Source of the DNA: JAKACU01 sp021821185
GTDB lineage: Bacteria > Bacillota > Bacilli > Alicyclobacillales > SLC66
Assembly: GCA_027343965.1 (NCBI GenBank)
Contig: DAHWJX010000168.1
Location: 1-15,493, forward strand
Length of the DNA stretch: 15,493 nucleotides
Direction of reading: 5' to 3'
Every line of letters starts with the position of its first letter. Within the stretch, counting starts at the first letter, position 1. The position numbers were made by a program, and so were the translations under genes. Of the stretch, positions 14,898-15,493 are shown piece after piece. The notes below the pieces were generated by a model. It saw only the letters and a list, made by a program, of their open reading frames with translations. It had not been told where the DNA came from and made no database searches.

Positions 14898-14999
14898 ATG
14901 GAATTTGTCATCGATCAATTCTCGATTTTCTTGGTGGTCGTCTTGTTTCTAGTGATGGAGGCCATCATTGTTAATCTCGTAATGCCTCGGTCTAAATAG
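14898..14999 (+). CDS. Small single-pass membrane protein, unrecognised (33 aa)
   Basis: A 33-codon frame starts at ATG 14898, preceded at seven bases by AAAGGGAG, one of the better ribosome binding sites in the window. The product has a short acidic N-terminus (MEFVIDQ), about 22 consecutive mostly hydrophobic residues (FSIFLVVVLFLVMEAIIVNLVM) broken by one glutamate, and a basic end (PRSK). This fits a single transmembrane helix with the positive C-terminus in the cytoplasm. The glutamate inside the membrane segment is unusual. It lies 63 bases after gyrA in the same direction and may be co-transcribed. I do not recognise a family, and a function cannot be assigned. Chance occurrence is possible, but the ribosome binding site plus hydrophobicity make expression likely. 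Confidence 0.6.
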   Translation: MEFVIDQFSIFLVVVLFLVMEAIIVNLVMPRSK

Positions 15000-15228
15000 C
15001 TTTTCCCTGACATATCATTGCATGCGTACGGTTGTGTGTGCATGGCTGTGGAGTATGGCCGTTTTGGCAAGTTGCGTGACATCGTCGCATGACATCACAT
15101 GATATAGTTGCACAAAGTGGTAGGTTCGGCCCTTTTGACCTTGATGGGATTTCAAACAAATCTCGCAGGTGATTGGGGTCGTTGTTATGTATGTGTATAG
15201 TGAGTGCATATGAGGTGGAAACTACGGT

Positions 15229-15421
15229 AGGGACTATAAGCCGGATTTTCTGGCATATAGGAGTTGTGCGATGGGACTGACCACAAGAAGCCGGCTGTCG
15301 TGGCTTATTTCGTCCCTGTGGCCTGGAAATGGGCGATTGAGACGCGATAGACCGTGCGATTCGGCGTAGTCATGCAGCATGAACGCTTATGATTGGCAAT
15401 ACGCCATCGGATCCGGCTTAT
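15229..15421 (+). repeat. Nested, competing inverted repeats (candidate structured RNA)
   Basis: agggac (15229-15234) pairs with gtccct (15312-15317). Directly inside, ataagcc (15236-15242) pairs with ggcttat (15302-15308), giving 13 pairs with a small internal loop. The same left arm extended, ataagccggat (15236-15246), is the exact reverse complement of 15411-15421, an alternative 11-bp pairing. A third option is a local hairpin, gccgga/tctggc (15240-15254). TTGTG/CACAA (15264-15268 and 15281-15285) can form inside. Such competing stems are typical of regulatory leaders, but this could also be chance. Confidence 0.45.
15271..15369 (+). CDS. Possible short ORF (32 aa) inside the structured region
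   Basis: An ATG at 15271 is preceded at seven bases by AGGAG. It opens a 32-codon frame that is rich in Arg, Ser and Leu, with two tryptophans and no membrane segment. The ribosome binding site is good. The composition does not resemble any family I know, and there is no run of one amino acid as in classical attenuation leaders. It lies within the candidate RNA stems, so translation would affect folding. It may be a leader peptide, a real small protein or a chance frame. Confidence 0.25.
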   Translation: MGLTTRSRLSWLISSLWPGNGRLRRDRPCDSA

Positions 15422-15493
15422 GACGCACCGCCCGCCCGGGTGTGGCTACGTATGATAGCGTTTCAAAACCCAACGTATCTCTACCAATCCAAA

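Larger units (their letters stand above)
15000..15493. other. 494-base region without recognisable gene, downstream of gyrA
   Basis: No long frame, tRNA or rRNA start is visible on either strand. The first half has an imperfect inverted repeat: atatcat (15012-15018) with atgatat (15099-15105), and catgcg (15021-15026) with cgcatg (15086-15091). It also has a near-direct repeat cgtgacatc/catgacatc at 15075 and 15088. The second half has the nested pairings and short ORF listed separately. A weak promoter candidate (TTGGGG 15173-15178, 17 bases, TATAGT 15196-15201, plus strand) precedes them. The region may be a leader of a gene or RNA operon just beyond the window. Confidence 0.5.

Noticed and set aside
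15229..15493. RNase P RNA (rnpB) on the minus strand, suggested by a 3'-end-like CCGGCTTATAG stretch
   Set aside because: The universally conserved GAGGAAAGTCC block and other core elements are absent from the rest of the region, so the match is to a short stretch only.
15000..15493. Start of an rRNA operon after gyrA, as in B. subtilis
   Set aside because: No 16S 5' end, no boxA-type leader that I can recognise and no strong rRNA promoter are visible before the window ends. It could still begin further on.
15391..15493. Partial coding frame on the minus strand entering from the right edge (about 34 codons)
   Set aside because: It has no recognisable domain or family and no visible start in the window. 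A frame of this length is expected by chance.

Overview
This window is the chromosomal replication-origin neighbourhood of a low-to-mid GC member of the Bacillota (Bacilli). The gene order is the classical one: rsmG-mnmG-mnmE-jag-yidC-yidD-rnpA-rpmH on the minus strand, an origin, then dnaA-dnaN-yaaA-recF-remB-gyrB-gyrA on the plus strand. Protein lengths and motifs are close to those of Bacillus subtilis. The presence of yaaA (S4 protein) and remB between dnaN and gyrB points to Bacilli. An Alicyclobacillus-like lineage is only a guess.

Left arm (1-5789, minus strand). A strong sigma-A-type promoter (5839-5868) fires leftward into rpmH (ribosomal protein L34). rnpA (RNase P protein), yidD, yidC (membrane insertase), jag/khpB, mnmE and mnmG (tRNA wobble-uridine modification) and the 5' part of rsmG (16S rRNA methyltransferase, cut by the window edge) follow. 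Two intrinsic-terminator-like hairpins divide this run. One lies right at the rpmH stop codon, before rnpA. The other lies between jag and mnmE. They suggest graded expression, with rpmH highest.

Origin (5790-6219 and 7564-7727). The origin is bipartite around dnaA. The left part holds about nine DnaA boxes, many arranged as three inverted-repeat pairs, plus the likely dnaA promoter whose leader carries most of the boxes (autoregulation). The right part, between dnaA and dnaN, holds an 18-bp palindrome made of two perfect boxes, two more boxes in tandem, then a GC step and an AT-rich stretch that is the best candidate for the unwinding element.

Right arm (6220-14834, plus strand). It encodes the initiator DnaA, the sliding clamp DnaN, the small S4-domain protein YaaA, the recombination ATPase RecF, the regulator RemB and both gyrase subunits, tightly spaced or overlapping. 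Both arms run away from the origin, so every gene lies on the leading strand. Eight of the fifteen core genes start with GTG or TTG.

Tail (14835-15493). A 33-codon membrane-peptide ORF with a good ribosome binding site follows gyrA. About 490 bases without a recognisable gene come next. They contain nested, mutually exclusive inverted repeats and a second short ORF with a good ribosome binding site. This tail is the only part I could not explain from known families. The rest is conserved core genome, and I do not see an evident new system in it.
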